Source: Mesoplasma seiffertii ATCC 49495 | Lineage (GTDB): Bacteria > Bacillota_I > Bacilli_A > Mycoplasmatales > Mycoplasmataceae | NCBI RefSeq assembly: GCF_000518725.1 | Contig: NZ_JAED01000009.1 | Coordinates: 1 to 47,795 of the forward strand | Reading direction: 5' to 3' | Length of the DNA: 47,795 nucleotides | Shown here: positions 1 to 9,098 of the stretch, one piece after another | Numbering within the stretch: position 1 is the first letter of the stretch | How the letters are laid out: each line of letters begins with the position of its first letter | Notes under the pieces: model-generated | Told to the model about the DNA's origin: nothing | Databases searched by the model: none | What the model saw: only the letters and a program-made list of their open reading frames with translations | Program-made: the position numbers and the translations under genes

Positions 1-2
1 AT

Positions 3-455
3 GGTAAAGAGTTTGCTGATGAAACTGCAGCAATTACGGCAGCTAAAAAGACTCAATTAGCTGATGGTGTTGAATTAGATGGTGAGCCAACAAATAGTGA
101 TCATACAATCACTATTAAAGTTAAAGCAGAAAATGGATATAAGATTGCTGATGGACAAGAAACAACATTTACTGCAACATGAGTTCAAGGGAAGAAAGAT
201 ATTGATAAAGAAGCCTTGATAAAAAATATAGAAGATTTTTTAGGTGAAGGTAAGTTTGCTTCAATTGATGAAGCTACTAAAGCCATAAATGCAGCAGCTA
301 CAGCTGGAGATCTTATAGTTGAGGGTGTAGAAGTTATTATGGCAAAAGGCGATGAACCTGAAGGTTCAAAAATTCAAATAACTGTAGTTAATGAATCTGA
401 ATACAATGAAGTTAAAGAATTTTTTATTGATTTTGAAATAAAACAAAGTTTTTAG
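3..455 (+). CDS. C-terminal part of a surface/lipoprotein-type protein (5' end outside window)
   Basis: This open frame enters from the left edge and stops at TAG 453-455, giving about 150 residues. It contains an in-frame TGA read as Trp near position 180. The sequence is acidic and Lys-rich. It shows a short segment with ENGYKIADG and TFTATW, followed by a helical segment with DKEALIKNIEDFL and a DEATKAINAAA stretch. This alternation of a small beta-type unit with a helical unit resembles the repeat-bearing C-termini of mollicute surface lipoproteins, but I do not recognise a named family. The signal peptide would lie upstream and cannot be checked. It is followed by a Rho-independent terminator at 632-668. 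The function is unknown and surface location is an inference. Confidence 0.7.
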
Positions 456-631
456 TTAAAATTGCTTTAGTCATTGCTTAAAAATATATAATCGTTAAAA
501 CATTTTAAATTTTCAGAAACTTGTCTTTTGATTTATTTTTTTCTTGTTTTGACTATTACAAAAAATGCATTAAGTCATCAGGCATTAATTTATTTTGCTA
601 ATAATGGCTTAAAATTAAAAATTTCTTTAAA

Positions 632-668
632 AGTTCTTAACCTTAAAAATGGTTTAAGAACTTTTTTT
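632..668 (+). terminator. Rho-independent terminator
   Basis: AGTTCTTA-ACC (632-643) pairs with GGTTTAAGAACT (651-662) around an A-rich loop, with one bulge, and is followed by a run of seven T. It lies about 180 bases after the stop of the partial gene, so the intervening region 456-631 is probably 3' UTR. I see no gene in it. Confidence 0.75.
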
Positions 669-735
669 ATAATTTGTTTCTTTTTATGGAATATAAATAA
701 TATTATCTAGATAACTAATGTAAAAGGAGAACTAA

Positions 736-1092
736 ATGAAAAAAATATTAGCACTGTTAGGAACTGTTGGACTAATAGCAACTACGAGTACCACGGCTAT
801 TGCTTGTGTACCGCCTAAAACACCCAAGATAATAAAGACTCCAAATTTAGATTCCTTAAAAGCAGAAATTGCTAAAGCTAAAAAAAATCAACAAGGATTA
901 AAAACTTTTACTGCTTTTAGTAAATTACAACAGACAATTATAATTGCTGATTTTTTTGTAGCTGTTCAAACTGCAATTATAACTCGTGGGGGTGAAGAAA
1001 GTAAGGATGAAATAGCTGAAATGAAAGCTATTTTAAAAACGGCAATTGAGGAATTTAATAATTCACCACAAGAGAATGATATTTTAATTTAA
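736..1092 (+). CDS. small lipoprotein, function unknown
   Basis: This 118-residue protein has a strong Shine-Dalgarno AAAGGAGA at 723-730. Residues 1-24 form a classic lipoprotein leader: two Lys, a hydrophobic core, then TAIAC with the lipidated Cys at 24. The mature part is about 94 residues, Lys-rich and predicted helical, with KAEIAKAKKNQQ and a C-terminal EMKAILKTAIEEF helix. It should be anchored to the outer face of the cell membrane. The same leader pattern recurs in every lipoprotein of this window. I recognise no domain. It is much shorter than the other lipoproteins here, so it may be a remnant of a larger paralogue or a small stand-alone surface protein. It is convergent with the minus-strand kinase and shares its terminator. 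Confidence 0.85.
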   Translation: MKKILALLGTVGLIATTSTTAIACVPPKTPKIIKTPNLDSLKAEIAKAKKNQQGLKTFTAFSKLQQTIIIADFFVAVQTAIITRGGEESKDEIAEMKAILKTAIEEFNNSPQENDILI

Positions 1093-1096
1093 AATA

Positions 1097-1126
1097 AATC
1101 CTGAAACATTAACGTTTCAGGATTTT
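1097..1126. terminator. shared bidirectional terminator
   Basis: The inverted repeat AATCCTGAAAC (1097-1107) / GTTTCAGGATT (1114-1124) has a six-base loop, with A-rich sequence on the left and T-rich on the right. It sits between the convergent small lipoprotein and the P-loop kinase. The stop codon of the kinase (1109-1111, minus strand) lies inside the hairpin. Confidence 0.75.
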
Positions 1127-1648
1127 CATTATTTCGTTGTATTTTTCTTCTGTGCTTAATGAAGCATCTAATTTTAAAACCGGGACTTGTTTGCTATTAA
1201 TTTCATTAGTATGAGCCAAATAAGTGCCACCCTCATTAGGATCTAAATTAGTATAGTATTTCCGACATCATTCAATAAAGTCATTAGTGCAGTTACCATT
1301 TTCATCACAAGCCAACCCTGCTTTACCATGACGCGCCAATTCCCGTTCAATTAAACGTTGCATACGGGTATTTTCGTCTAAGTATAAAAAGACTAACAAA
1401 TCTACATCAGCAAAGCCTTCTTTATATCAACTATAAGTTGAACCAGCAACAACATAATCTTCAAGGTTATCGATATCTTGATGATATAAGGCAATTTTTT
1501 CAGCAACGGTATTTCTGATTGTTTGATTAGTTCCTGCTTTTCAGTAATAGGAATCAGTGTCAATTCATTTAATATTATGTTTGTTAGCAATATATTCTGC
1601 TAATGTTGTTTTTCCAGTAGCACTAGCACCAATAATTTGAATTTTCAT
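1109..1648 (-). CDS. P-loop nucleoside/nucleotide kinase-like protein
   Basis: This 179-residue protein begins at ATG (1648, reading left) and reads through four TGA codons as Trp. Its N-terminus has a Walker A loop GASATGKTT at residues 7-15, followed by an IDTDSYYW motif like the substrate segment of adenylate-kinase-type enzymes. DLLVFLYLDENTRMQRL follows, with RELARHG in a lid-like position. This arrangement matches a widespread family of small adenylate-kinase-related P-loop proteins whose substrate is generally unknown. The start is preceded by a GGGGG element (1653-1657) that can pair with the anti-SD through one wobble, and by overlapping TATAAT boxes (1668-1678). Its minus orientation separates adk from the lipoprotein genes. 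A phosphotransfer role is likely; the specificity is not established. Confidence 0.8.
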
Positions 1649-1667
1649 ATGACCCCCGTTATTTATA

Positions 1668-1678
1668 ATTATATTATA
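1668..1678 (-). promoter_or_regulatory. -10 boxes for the P-loop kinase gene
   Basis: Two overlapping TATAAT hexamers on the minus strand lie 20-30 bases upstream of the kinase ATG. No convincing -35 was found, which is common for mollicute promoters. Confidence 0.45.
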
Positions 1679-1809
1679 TTTACTAAATAAGTAATAACTC
1701 GATATTTATTGATTATTTTTTGAATAGGTCTTTTTTTAAAAAAGATACAAGATAAAATAACTATATAGATTCAAGAGAGAGAATCATAGAATAGAAGAAG
1801 GACTTTAAG

Positions 1810-2454
1810 ATGAATATAATGCTATTAGGAGCACCGGGTTCAGGAAAAGGAACTCAAGCAGAAAAATTAGTAGGGCGTTTGGGTTATACTCAAGTGTCGA
1901 CTGGAGATTTAATGCGTAAGCAAATTGCTGATCAAACTGCATTAGGGGCAGAATGTGGGAAATATATGAACGAAGGAAAATTAGTTCCTGATCAAATTGT
2001 TAACGCAATTGTTAAGGATTATTTAGAAACTAACCATGAAAAGTTAATTTTTGATGGATTTCCCAGAACTCTAGAACAAGCTTTAGAATTAGAAAAAATG
2101 TTAGCTGAAGTTAACTCAAAAATGGATAAAGTAATTTATATTGATGTTGCTCAAGATGTAATTTTGAAACGAATCTCAGGAAGAATTATTTGTCCAGTAT
2201 GTAAAGTTAGTTATCATGTTGAAACTCGTAAACCACTTGTTGAAGGAATTTGTGACAATGATGGAGCAACTTTAATTCGTCGTCCTGATGATGCTCCTGA
2301 AAAAGTTGCGGTTCGTTTAGCAGCTTATGAAGCTGACACTAAACCATTGATTGATTTCTATAGTAACAAACCAGGATTTATTCATATTGAAGAAGCCTCA
2401 GAATTGGATGGGGAAACTGTTTATCAAATGATTGAGAAAGAATTAGTTAAATAA
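1810..2454 (+). CDS. adk: adenylate kinase
   Basis: This 214-residue enzyme is of the usual long-form bacterial length and interconverts ATP + AMP and 2 ADP in the cytoplasm. The P-loop GAPGSGKGT is at residues 7-15, the AMP-binding STGDLMR segment follows at about 30, and FDGFPRT is at about 82-88. The LID domain carries a structural zinc site: Cys128 and Cys131 (CPVC), Cys148 and Asp151, the Cys3-Asp version seen in Bacillus-type enzymes. The gene starts after GAAGGAC and its stop overlaps the map ATG, so the two are translationally coupled. In most mollicutes adk directly follows secY. Here the upstream neighbours are the P-loop kinase and lipoproteins, so the usual join is broken. Confidence 0.97.
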   Translation: MNIMLLGAPGSGKGTQAEKLVGRLGYTQVSTGDLMRKQIADQTALGAECGKYMNEGKLVPDQIVNAIVKDYLETNHEKLIFDGFPRTLEQALELEKMLAEVNSKMDKVIYIDVAQDVILKRISGRIICPVCKVSYHVETRKPLVEGICDNDGATLIRRPDDAPEKVAVRLAAYEADTKPLIDFYSNKPGFIHIEEASELDGETVYQMIEKELVK

Positions 2455-3209
2455 TGGTAACTATTAAATCATTAGAAGAAATCAATAAAATGCGAGTGGC
2501 AGGAAAAGTTTTATCAAGAGCTGTCAAGATGCTAAAAGATATGTGTCAAGTTGGGGTTAATTGCTTAGATTTAGATCGAGCATTTGAAGAATTTATTCTT
2601 GCTAATGGATGTACATCAAACTTTAAAGGTTACGGGGGATTTCCAAAAACAATTTGTGTTTCGATCAATGATCAGTTAGTTCACGGAATTCCGCAAGACC
2701 GAATTTTAGCAGATGGTGATATTGTAAGTATTGATACTGGATGTGTATATCAAGGATATCATGCAGATTCTGCATTTACTAAAATAGTTGGTACCCCAAA
2801 AGACGAAAAACATGCTATACTTATAGAGGTGACTGAAAAATCTTTGGAACTTGCAATTGAGCAAGTTAAACCTGGAACAAGAATAGGGACAATTGGAGCA
2901 ACGATCCAAAAGTACGTTGAATCATTTGGTTTTGGTGTTCCCCGAGATTATACTGGACATGGAATTGGTACAGAAATGCACGAAGAACCATACGTACCAA
3001 ATTATGGTACTCCAGACACTGGTATGAGATTACAATCAGGAATGGTCATTGCTATTGAACCAATGGTTCAAATGGGAACATTCAAAACTAAGGTTGCATC
3101 TGATAAGTGAACAGTGTATTCAGCAGACCACAGTATGGCTGCACACTTTGAACATACTATTTTAGTAACTGATAGTGGTAGCGAAGTTTTAACTCGTTAT
3201 AAAGATTAG
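2454..3209 (+). CDS. map: methionine aminopeptidase type I
   Basis: This 251-residue enzyme removes the initiator Met from nascent proteins. Its ATG shares a base with the adk stop. The five metal ligands of the family are all visible: Asp in SIDTGC, Asp in YHADSAFT, His in [12 protein letters not shown], Glu in VIAIEPM, and Glu in HFEHTIL. One TGA at 3108 is read as Trp, and the frame then runs to TAG 3207-3209. A reading with the standard code would truncate the protein at residue 218 and lose the last metal ligand. The length fits the short type I form without the N-terminal zinc-finger extension. It lies in the adk-map-infA string, with infA only 10 bases downstream. Confidence 0.97.
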
Positions 3210-3219
3210 GAGAAATTAT

Positions 3220-3459
3220 ATGGCAAAAGAAGCAGAAATGGAATTTGAAGGTACGGTTGTTGAAGTGTTGCCAAGTGCACAATTCAAAGTACAACTGGAA
3301 AACGGCATAGTTATCGATGCACACGTGTCAGGTAAAATCCGAATGCATTACATTCGCATCTTACCTGGAGATAAGGTAACAGTCGTGATATCACCATACG
3401 ACATGACACGTGGAAGAATTACTTTTAGAACAATCGCTAAGCGAAATACTAATTCGTAA
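3220..3459 (+). CDS. infA: translation initiation factor IF-1
   Basis: This 79-residue protein is a single OB fold that binds the ribosomal A site during initiation. The family pattern is clear: [18 protein letters not shown] at the N-terminus, F-x-V-x-LENG, a [17 protein letters not shown] core, then TRGRITFR near the C-terminus. It is slightly longer than the 72-residue E. coli form through a short C-terminal tail (AKRNTNS). It starts behind AGGAGA and sits between map and rpmJ, the normal location in Gram-positive-type S10/spc-alpha operons. A pair of hairpins follows before rpmJ. Confidence 0.97.
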   Translation: MAKEAEMEFEGTVVEVLPSAQFKVQLENGIVIDAHVSGKIRMHYIRILPGDKVTVVISPYDMTRGRITFRTIAKRNTNS

Positions 3460-3484
3460 TTAAAAAAATATTAAGAATAAATTT

Positions 3485-3526
3485 AATTAATCGGGTTTCC
3501 GGTTAATTATTGCTTTTTAAAAAGCA
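3485..3526 (+). repeat. two adjacent hairpins between infA and rpmJ
   Basis: AATTAATCGG (3485-3494) pairs with CCGGTTAATT (3499-3508) around a four-base loop with one G-U. The perfect palindrome TGCTTTTTAAAAAGCA follows at 3511-3526. No T-run follows, so this is unlikely to be a full terminator. It may be an mRNA processing or stability element inside the operon. Confidence 0.5.
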
Positions 3527-3549
3527 AAACGAATACGGAGGTTCAAACG

Positions 3550-3663
3550 ATGAAAGTTAGATCATCAGTCAAAACAATGTGCGACAGCTGTCGTGTTATT
3601 AGACGTAAAGGCCGCGTAATGATTATTTGTGCTCAACCAAAACACAAACAAAGACAAGGTTAA
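3550..3663 (+). CDS. rpmJ: ribosomal protein bL36
   Basis: This 37-residue protein ([14 protein letters not shown]... ending KHKQRQG) is a component of the large ribosomal subunit. It keeps the zinc-ribbon ligands Cys11, Cys14, Cys27 and His32, the zinc-binding version of L36. It starts after CGGAGG with good spacing. Its order infA-rpmJ-rpsM is the conserved one. Confidence 0.97.
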   Translation: MKVRSSVKTMCDSCRVIRRKGRVMIICAQPKHKQRQG

Positions 3664-3714
3664 TTCGTTTAATTAAAAATTAAATTAACAATAGTTAAGA
3701 AAGGAATACGTAAT

Positions 3715-4080
3715 ATGGCTCGTATTAGTGGGGTAGAAATACCAAATGATAAAAGAGTTGTGATTTCACTAACTTACATTTATGGAGTTGGATTATCAAC
3801 ATCTCAAAACATTTTAGCTAAATTAAACATTAGCGAAGATGTACGTGTTAAAGATTTAACAGAAGAACAAATCAAAGCTATTTCTACAGAATTAGCTTCA
3901 GTAAAAACTGAAGGTGAATTACGTAGAGAAGTATCATTAAACATTAAACGTTTAATGGAAATCGGAAGTTACAGAGGGTTAAGACACCGTAAAGGTCTTC
4001 CAGTAAGAGGGCAATCAAGTAAAACTAATGCTAGAACTGCTAAAGGACCAAGAAAAACTGTAGCTAATAAGAAAAAATAG
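3715..4080 (+). CDS. rpsM: ribosomal protein uS13
   Basis: This 121-residue head protein of the small subunit contacts 16S rRNA and bridges to the large subunit. Diagnostic features are the start [15 protein letters not shown], the helix-hairpin-helix-like [14 protein letters not shown], and the basic tail with [21 protein letters not shown] followed by KGPRKT. RBS AAGGAA precedes the ATG. It is cotranscribed with rpsK, which starts 18 bases downstream. Confidence 0.97.
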   Translation: MARISGVEIPNDKRVVISLTYIYGVGLSTSQNILAKLNISEDVRVKDLTEEQIKAISTELASVKTEGELRREVSLNIKRLMEIGSYRGLRHRKGLPVRGQSSKTNARTAKGPRKTVANKKK

Positions 4081-4098
4081 GTAGAAGGAGAATAGATT

Positions 4099-4488
4099 AT
4101 GGCAAACCAAAAATCACAAGGTAAAAAAAGAATCAAAAAAAATATTCCTAAAGGTATCGCTCACATTCACTCTACTTTTAACAACACAATTGTTACTATT
4201 AGTGATGAAAAAGGAAATGTACTTTCATGATCAAGTGCTGGTGCATTAGGATTCAAAGGTTCTAAAAAATCTACACCGTATGCTGCTCAAATGATTTCAG
4301 AAGCAGCATCAAAAGGTGCAATGGATAATGGGGTTAAAACTGTATCTGTTGAAGTTAAAGGTCCAGGACCAGGAAGAGATGCTGCTGTTAGAGCACTTCA
4401 AATTGCTGGGTTAGAAATTACTTCAATTAAAGATACTACACCAATTCCACACAACGGAGTGCGTCCAAGAAAACGCCCAAGAGGTTAA
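4099..4488 (+). CDS. rpsK: ribosomal protein uS11
   Basis: This 129-residue protein forms part of the small-subunit platform and mRNA exit site. The ATG at 4099 follows GAAGGAG. An in-frame TGA near 4228 is read as Trp in the segment [22 protein letters not shown], a characteristic uS11 stretch. The C-terminus [18 protein letters not shown] is the conserved ending. The stop is two bases before the rpoA ATG, indicating coupled translation. The order rpsM-rpsK-rpoA-rplQ is the standard alpha operon without rpsD. Confidence 0.97.
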
Positions 4489-4489
4489 T

Positions 4490-5443
4490 ATGAAACAATT
4501 TATGAGACCAGAATTCACTCTTTTAAAAGAAGAGCAAGATAAATCATACGGGAAATTTATGGTTGAACCTCTAGAAAGAGGTTTTGGAACCACTTTAGGA
4601 AATGCAGTTAGAAGAACACTTTTAGCAGCTACTCCAGGAGCAAGTGTGTATGCAATTAAAATTGCTGGAGCATCACACGAATTTACTTCAATCCCTGGGA
4701 TTGTAGAAAACGTTTCACGTATCATTTTAAATATCAAGCAATTAGTATTAAAAATTGATGCTAATATCTACACTGACGAAGAAGTTGCGGAGTTAAAAAT
4801 TGTAACAACAGCAACTGGAGCAGTTACAGCGGGAGACTTAGAACTTCCAACTGGAGTTGAAGTGCTAAACAAAGATTTACACATTGCAACTGTAGCTGAT
4901 GGAGGAGTTTTAGATTTAGTATTATTTGCTAAAAACTCACGTGGGTATAAATCATTTAAAGATAATACTAAAGAAAAAAACTTAGAAGTTGGAGCAATTA
5001 CAATTGACTCAAACTACTCACCAATCTTGAAAGTAGCTTATAGTGTAGATTCAACAAAAATCGGTCGTTCAATCGATTTAGAAAAATTAGAAATTGAAGT
5101 AACAACTGATGGTTCAATTTCAGCTGTCGAAGCAATTTCAATAGCAGCAAAAGTTTTAGTTGCTCATTTAGAATTCTTCATTAACTTAAACCAAGAAATT
5201 AATGGTTTAGAAGTTATTGGAGTAACTGATGAAGACGAAAAAGAACTTGACAAAACTGTTGAAGAATTAGATTTCACTCAAAGAAGTTTAAATTGTTTAA
5301 AACGCGCTGGAATTGACACATTAAGAGAGTTAGTTTCAAAATCAGAAGATGAAATTCAAGAAATCAGAAATCTTGGACGTAAATCATTAAAAGAAATTAA
5401 AGATAAAGTTGCTCAACTAGGGTTAACTTTCAAACAAGTTTAA
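4490..5443 (+). CDS. rpoA: RNA polymerase alpha subunit
   Basis: This 317-residue subunit dimerises to nucleate RNA polymerase. The N-terminal domain is recognisable from YGKFMVEPLERGFGTTLGNAVRRTLL, with the ITSIPGIVENV-like region shortly after. The C-terminal domain (about 250-317) carries the helix-hairpin-helix DNA/activator-binding fold: LDFTQRSLNCLKRAGIDTL and RNLGRKSLKEIKDKV. It is a full-length alpha with an intact CTD. There is no strong RBS of its own; its start lies one base after the rpsK stop, so translational coupling is likely. Confidence 0.98.
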   Translation: MKQFMRPEFTLLKEEQDKSYGKFMVEPLERGFGTTLGNAVRRTLLAATPGASVYAIKIAGASHEFTSIPGIVENVSRIILNIKQLVLKIDANIYTDEEVAELKIVTTATGAVTAGDLELPTGVEVLNKDLHIATVADGGVLDLVLFAKNSRGYKSFKDNTKEKNLEVGAITIDSNYSPILKVAYSVDSTKIGRSIDLEKLEIEVTTDGSISAVEAISIAAKVLVAHLEFFINLNQEINGLEVIGVTDEDEKELDKTVEELDFTQRSLNCLKRAGIDTLRELVSKSEDEIQEIRNLGRKSLKEIKDKVAQLGLTFKQV

Positions 5444-5464
5444 TAGAAAAAGGAGGTACGAACA

Positions 5465-5824
5465 ATGTCATATATTCAAAAAAGAGGTCAAAATACAGCT
5501 TGAAGAATTGCATTAATGCGTAACTTAACTACTGAACTTATTGTCTCTGAACGTTTAGAAATCACAGAAACAAGAGCTAAAGAATTAAGAAAACATTTTG
5601 ATCACATGGTGACTTTAGCAAAACGTGGTGATTTACATGCACGTCGTCAAGCAGCAGCTTGATTAAGAGATGTAGAAGTTTCAGATAAAGAAACAGCATT
5701 ACAAAAATTATTTACAGATATAGCTAAAAAATACAAAACAAGAAACGGTGGATACACAAGAATTCTTAAATTAGATAACCGTAAAGGTGATAATGCACCA
5801 ATCGTAATTATCGAATTAGTATAG
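5465..5824 (+). CDS. rplQ: ribosomal protein bL17
   Basis: This 119-residue protein lines the outside of the peptide exit tunnel. The start follows a strong AAGGAGG. Family features are [22 protein letters not shown] (with TGA = Trp), [30 protein letters not shown], and the ending [12 protein letters not shown]. The gene closes the alpha operon; a good terminator follows within five bases. Confidence 0.97.
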
Positions 5825-5828
5825 TCTC

Positions 5829-5863
5829 AAAAAAATAGGACCAAAACCGGTCTTATTTTTTTT
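5829..5863 (+). terminator. terminator of the ribosomal/rpoA operon
   Basis: ATAGGACC (5835-5842) pairs with GGTCTTAT (5849-5856) with one G-U. It is flanked by A-rich sequence and followed by eight T. It ends the adk-to-rplQ string. Confidence 0.85.
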
Positions 5864-5925
5864 GTTTCAATGCATTTGTAGTTTATAATATTTATAAAAT
5901 ACAAATAAAAATATTGGGGGAAAAA

Positions 5926-7152
5926 ATGAAAGAATTATTTACAGAGTTTTATAAAACTAATTTAAATGAAAATGACTTAAATGAATTCAAAATAATTTTA
6001 AATAAATTTTATATTGAAACAACTGAAAAAAGTAGTGCTTATTATGCTGCAAAAGATAAGTATGCTAATAAGCAAATTACCAAAGAAGAGTTACAAAAGA
6101 TTCGCTTAGAGTTTCGTGCAGTTAAAAATGAATTTGCAAAGGTAACTCAAAACAATGCGTTTAAAATTAATTTCAAGAATGCTCAAAACTTATTAAAAGC
6201 TGCTAAAAAGTCAAAGGTTGCAAGTGATATTGAAAAAGCTCATGCTGAATTTGCGATTGCAAAACATTTATATGATGAAGCTAAGTTGGTTATTAAGGAA
6301 AAAGGTCGTGGAGCATCATTACCGAAAATTTCTGAAAATGCCTTAGAAGTTCGTAATTTATCATTTAAGTATTCTCCAGATTTTCCTTATGCTTTAAAAG
6401 ATGTTAATTTTGATATTAAGCACGGAGAGTATGTCACAATCATTGGACATAACGGATCAGGGAAATCTACTTTATCAAAACTATTGATTGGAGTTCTTTC
6501 AGCTGAACAAGGAGACATCAAAGTTTTCGGGAATTTAATGACTAAAAATAATCTAGATCAAATTCGTCGTTTTTTAGGAATTGTTTTTCAAAACCCTGAT
6601 AACCAATTTATTGGGTCAACAGTTGAAGCTGACATTGCCTTTGGATTAGAAAATAAACGTGTTAATCCTGAAGCTATGCGTGACATTATTGTTGAAGCAG
6701 CAACTAAAGTTCGCATGGAAAACTTTTTAGATAAAGAGCCTCTAAATTTAAGTGGGGGACAAAAGCAACGTGTAGCAATTGCTTCGACGTTAGCATTGAA
6801 CCCAGATATTATTATTTTTGATGAAGCAACAAGTATGTTAGATCCTAAAGGTAATCGTGAGATTAAAGAAATTATGGTGGAATTACGTAATACTCGTGAA
6901 AAAACAATTATTTCAATTACTCATGATATGGATGAAATTTTAAATGCTGATAAAGTAATTGTAATGAATGGTGGTCGCTTAGAAAAAATGGGAACTCCTG
7001 AAGAAATTCTTAAAGATAAAGAATATCTACGAGCACGTCATTTGGATATTCCGTTCTTAGCCACAGTTGAAGAGGCTTTGGAAAATGTTGGAGTTAAAGT
7101 TCAACATTCAAAAAATATGGATGAGTTGGTGAAACAAATATGCAAAAAATAA
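5926..7152 (+). CDS. ecfA1: ECF transporter ATPase A1 with ~138-residue N-terminal extension
   Basis: This is one of the two ATPases that energise substrate-specific vitamin/cofactor S components of energy-coupling-factor transporters. I start it at ATG 5926, preceded by GGGGGA (5916-5921); a TTG four codons upstream overlaps that RBS and is less likely. The 408-residue product has a normal ABC domain only from residue ~139 ([13 protein letters not shown]). Walker [10 protein letters not shown] is at 174-182, then Q-loop FQNPDNQ, signature [13 protein letters not shown], Walker [13 protein letters not shown], and H-loop THDMDE. The first 138 residues are Lys/Glu/Ala-rich and predicted helical, with no counterpart in standard EcfA (about 280 residues). 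It is followed by ecfA2 (13-base overlap), ecfT and truA. Confidence 0.93.
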   Translation: MKELFTEFYKTNLNENDLNEFKIILNKFYIETTEKSSAYYAAKDKYANKQITKEELQKIRLEFRAVKNEFAKVTQNNAFKINFKNAQNLLKAAKKSKVASDIEKAHAEFAIAKHLYDEAKLVIKEKGRGASLPKISENALEVRNLSFKYSPDFPYALKDVNFDIKHGEYVTIIGHNGSGKSTLSKLLIGVLSAEQGDIKVFGNLMTKNNLDQIRRFLGIVFQNPDNQFIGSTVEADIAFGLENKRVNPEAMRDIIVEAATKVRMENFLDKEPLNLSGGQKQRVAIASTLALNPDIIIFDEATSMLDPKGNREIKEIMVELRNTREKTIISITHDMDEILNADKVIVMNGGRLEKMGTPEEILKDKEYLRARHLDIPFLATVEEALENVGVKVQHSKNMDELVKQICKK

Positions 7153-8099
7153 CAAAATCAGATAAAGCTCTACAAAAAGAGTATATGGATCAAATTAAAG
7201 CAGAACGTAAAGCAAAGAAAAAATATGATTTTTCTGGAGATATTATTTTGGAAAATGTTTCTTATACATATTCTAAAAATTCACCGTTTGAGTTCCGTGC
7301 TTTGGATAATGCAGATTTAACTTTATCAGCCGGGATTATTACTTGTGTAATCGGGACAACTGGATCAGGGAAATCAACAATGATTCAGTTAACTAATGGG
7401 TTGTTAACAACTGAAACTGGTCGCACAGTAATTGGAGATTACCAAATTCCCGCAGCGATGAAAAAAATTAAAGAAGTTAAAGAATTGCGTAAAGAAATTG
7501 GATTGGTATTCCAATTTCCCGAATACCAATTGTTTAAAGATACTGTGGAAAAAGACATTTCATTTGGACCAATTAATATGGGTGGAAATAAACAGGAAGC
7601 TTTAGCAGCAGTGCCAAAATTATTAGAATTAGTACAACTACCAGCAGATTACTTAACTCGTTCTCCATTTGAACTAAGTGGAGGGCAAAAACGTCGAGTA
7701 GCGATTGCCGGAATTATTGCAATGGATGGAAATACTTTAGTTTTAGATGAACCAACTGGAGGATTAGATCCTCAAGGTGAAGATGACTTTATGAAGTTAT
7801 TTAAACGTTTAAATACCGAGCAAAAAAAACGTATTATCATGGTAACTCATAACATGGATCAAGTTTTAAAAATTGCCGATCAAGTTGTAGTTTTACATGA
7901 AGGTAAACTAATTGCTAAAGGAACACCATTTGAAATTTTTTCTAATCAAACAATGTTGGAAAAAATTGAAATTGAACCACCAAAACTTTATCGCTTAATG
8001 TATAAATTAAAAGCAGCAGGGATTGATATTTTAAATAAACAAGTAAGAACAGTAGAAGACTTTGCTCGTGAGTATCGTTTAGCTACTACAAACGAATAG
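7140..8099 (+). CDS. ecfA2: ECF transporter ATPase A2
   Basis: This 319-residue partner ATPase of EcfA1 has its ATG inside the end of ecfA1 (13-base overlap), so translation is coupled. A lysine-rich lead of about 35 residues precedes the ABC domain ([21 protein letters not shown]). Walker [10 protein letters not shown] is at 72-80, then Q-loop FQFPEYQLF, typical of EcfA2, signature [13 protein letters not shown], Walker [13 protein letters not shown], and switch THNMD. All catalytic elements are intact. The C-terminal EcfA tail (about 60 residues) includes [16 protein letters not shown]. The module is EcfA1-A2-T; no S component is encoded next to it, consistent with a shared group II ECF module serving S proteins elsewhere. 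Confidence 0.95.
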   Translation: MQKITKSDKALQKEYMDQIKAERKAKKKYDFSGDIILENVSYTYSKNSPFEFRALDNADLTLSAGIITCVIGTTGSGKSTMIQLTNGLLTTETGRTVIGDYQIPAAMKKIKEVKELRKEIGLVFQFPEYQLFKDTVEKDISFGPINMGGNKQEALAAVPKLLELVQLPADYLTRSPFELSGGQKRRVAIAGIIAMDGNTLVLDEPTGGLDPQGEDDFMKLFKRLNTEQKKRIIMVTHNMDQVLKIADQVVVLHEGKLIAKGTPFEIFSNQTMLEKIEIEPPKLYRLMYKLKAAGIDILNKQVRTVEDFAREYRLATTNE

Positions 8100-8113
8100 G
8101 AGGAGGCATTAAT

Positions 8114-9097
8114 ATGAGAATTACATTTGGGCGATATATTCCTAAAAATTCAATTATCCATCGTATGGATCCAAGATTAAAGTTGGTAATGATTATTTTA
8201 TTAATTGTGGCAATCTTTTTCCCAATTGGTTATACAGGATACATTTTTATGAGTGCCGTAATCATGGGATTGTTTGTGTTATCAAAATTAAGTTTTAGAA
8301 TGTTGTTAACATTGCTATTCCCAGTTTGTTTTATTTTTACAGTTATTTTATTTTTGAACTTTTTCTTAATGCATCCGAATTCATCACTGTTTAGTGATAA
8401 TTCTGCAGCATTTGAAGGATGAGTAACTCAAACTAGCACAGGATGAGTTGGAAATCTATCACCAGAGATTAAAAATCATTTAGATGAAAATCAACTTAAG
8501 AATTTTATGGCAATTGGACATTTCTATAATTGAAAAGTTTTATGATTTAGTGAAAAAGCCGTCTATAGCGCATTATTAATGGGATGAAGAATTTACTTAA
8601 TGATTACTTTAACTTGTATTTTGACAGGAACAACTCAACCATTACAGTTAACTTTAGCAATCGAAGATTTATTGTTACCATTAAGATTAATTGGAATTCC
8701 AGTATATATTTTGTCAATGATTATATCAATTGCTTTACGTATGATTCCGACTTTAATTGATGAAGCCGGAAGAATTATGAAAGCACAATCATCTCGTGGA
8801 ATTGATATTAAAAACGGAAAGAAAAAGGACAAACTTAAAGGACTAACTTCATTGATTATTCCGCTATTAGTTTCAGCCTTCCAAAAAGCCGAGGATTTAG
8901 CATATGCAATGGATGCTCGTGGATATGAGCCACATGCGAAACGAACACGTTATGTGCAATTTGAATTTAAACTAGTTGACTTTGTGTTATTCAGTTTAGG
9001 ATTAGCAATTGCTATCTTTGCAATTGTTTATGCTTCAATGCCAGTAACTTTTAGTTTCTTGCATATGCCACAATTAGATGCTTTAACATTGTATTAA
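8114..9097 (+). CDS. ecfT: ECF transporter transmembrane coupling protein EcfT
   Basis: This 327-residue integral membrane protein links the ATPase pair to exchangeable S components. It follows AGGAGG. Hydrophobic segments lie at about 27-45, 50-70, 75-95 and 170-235, and there is a last helix near 285-305. The cytoplasmic coupling helices carry the two Ala-Arg-Gly-type motifs of the family, seen here as SSRGIDI and DARGYEP. Several TGA codons between 8420 and 8590 are read as Trp; in the standard code the gene would look split in two. The longer than usual loop (residues ~95-150, rich in Trp and Asn) lies between helices 3 and 4. Only one base separates its stop from the truA start. Confidence 0.94.
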
Positions 9098-9098
9098 A

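Noticed and set aside
528-710. 60-codon open frame after the first partial gene
   Set aside because: It starts at TTG without an RBS, overlaps a clear terminator (632-668) and has low-complexity composition.
5914-5925. TTG start giving MGEK before ecfA1
   Set aside because: It would overlap the GGGGGA ribosome binding site that is correctly spaced for ATG 5926.
8422-8600. ecfT, leuS, the FtsX permease and others as frameshifted pseudogenes
   Set aside because: The apparent breaks are all in-frame TGA codons, read as Trp in this genetic code; the frames are continuous.
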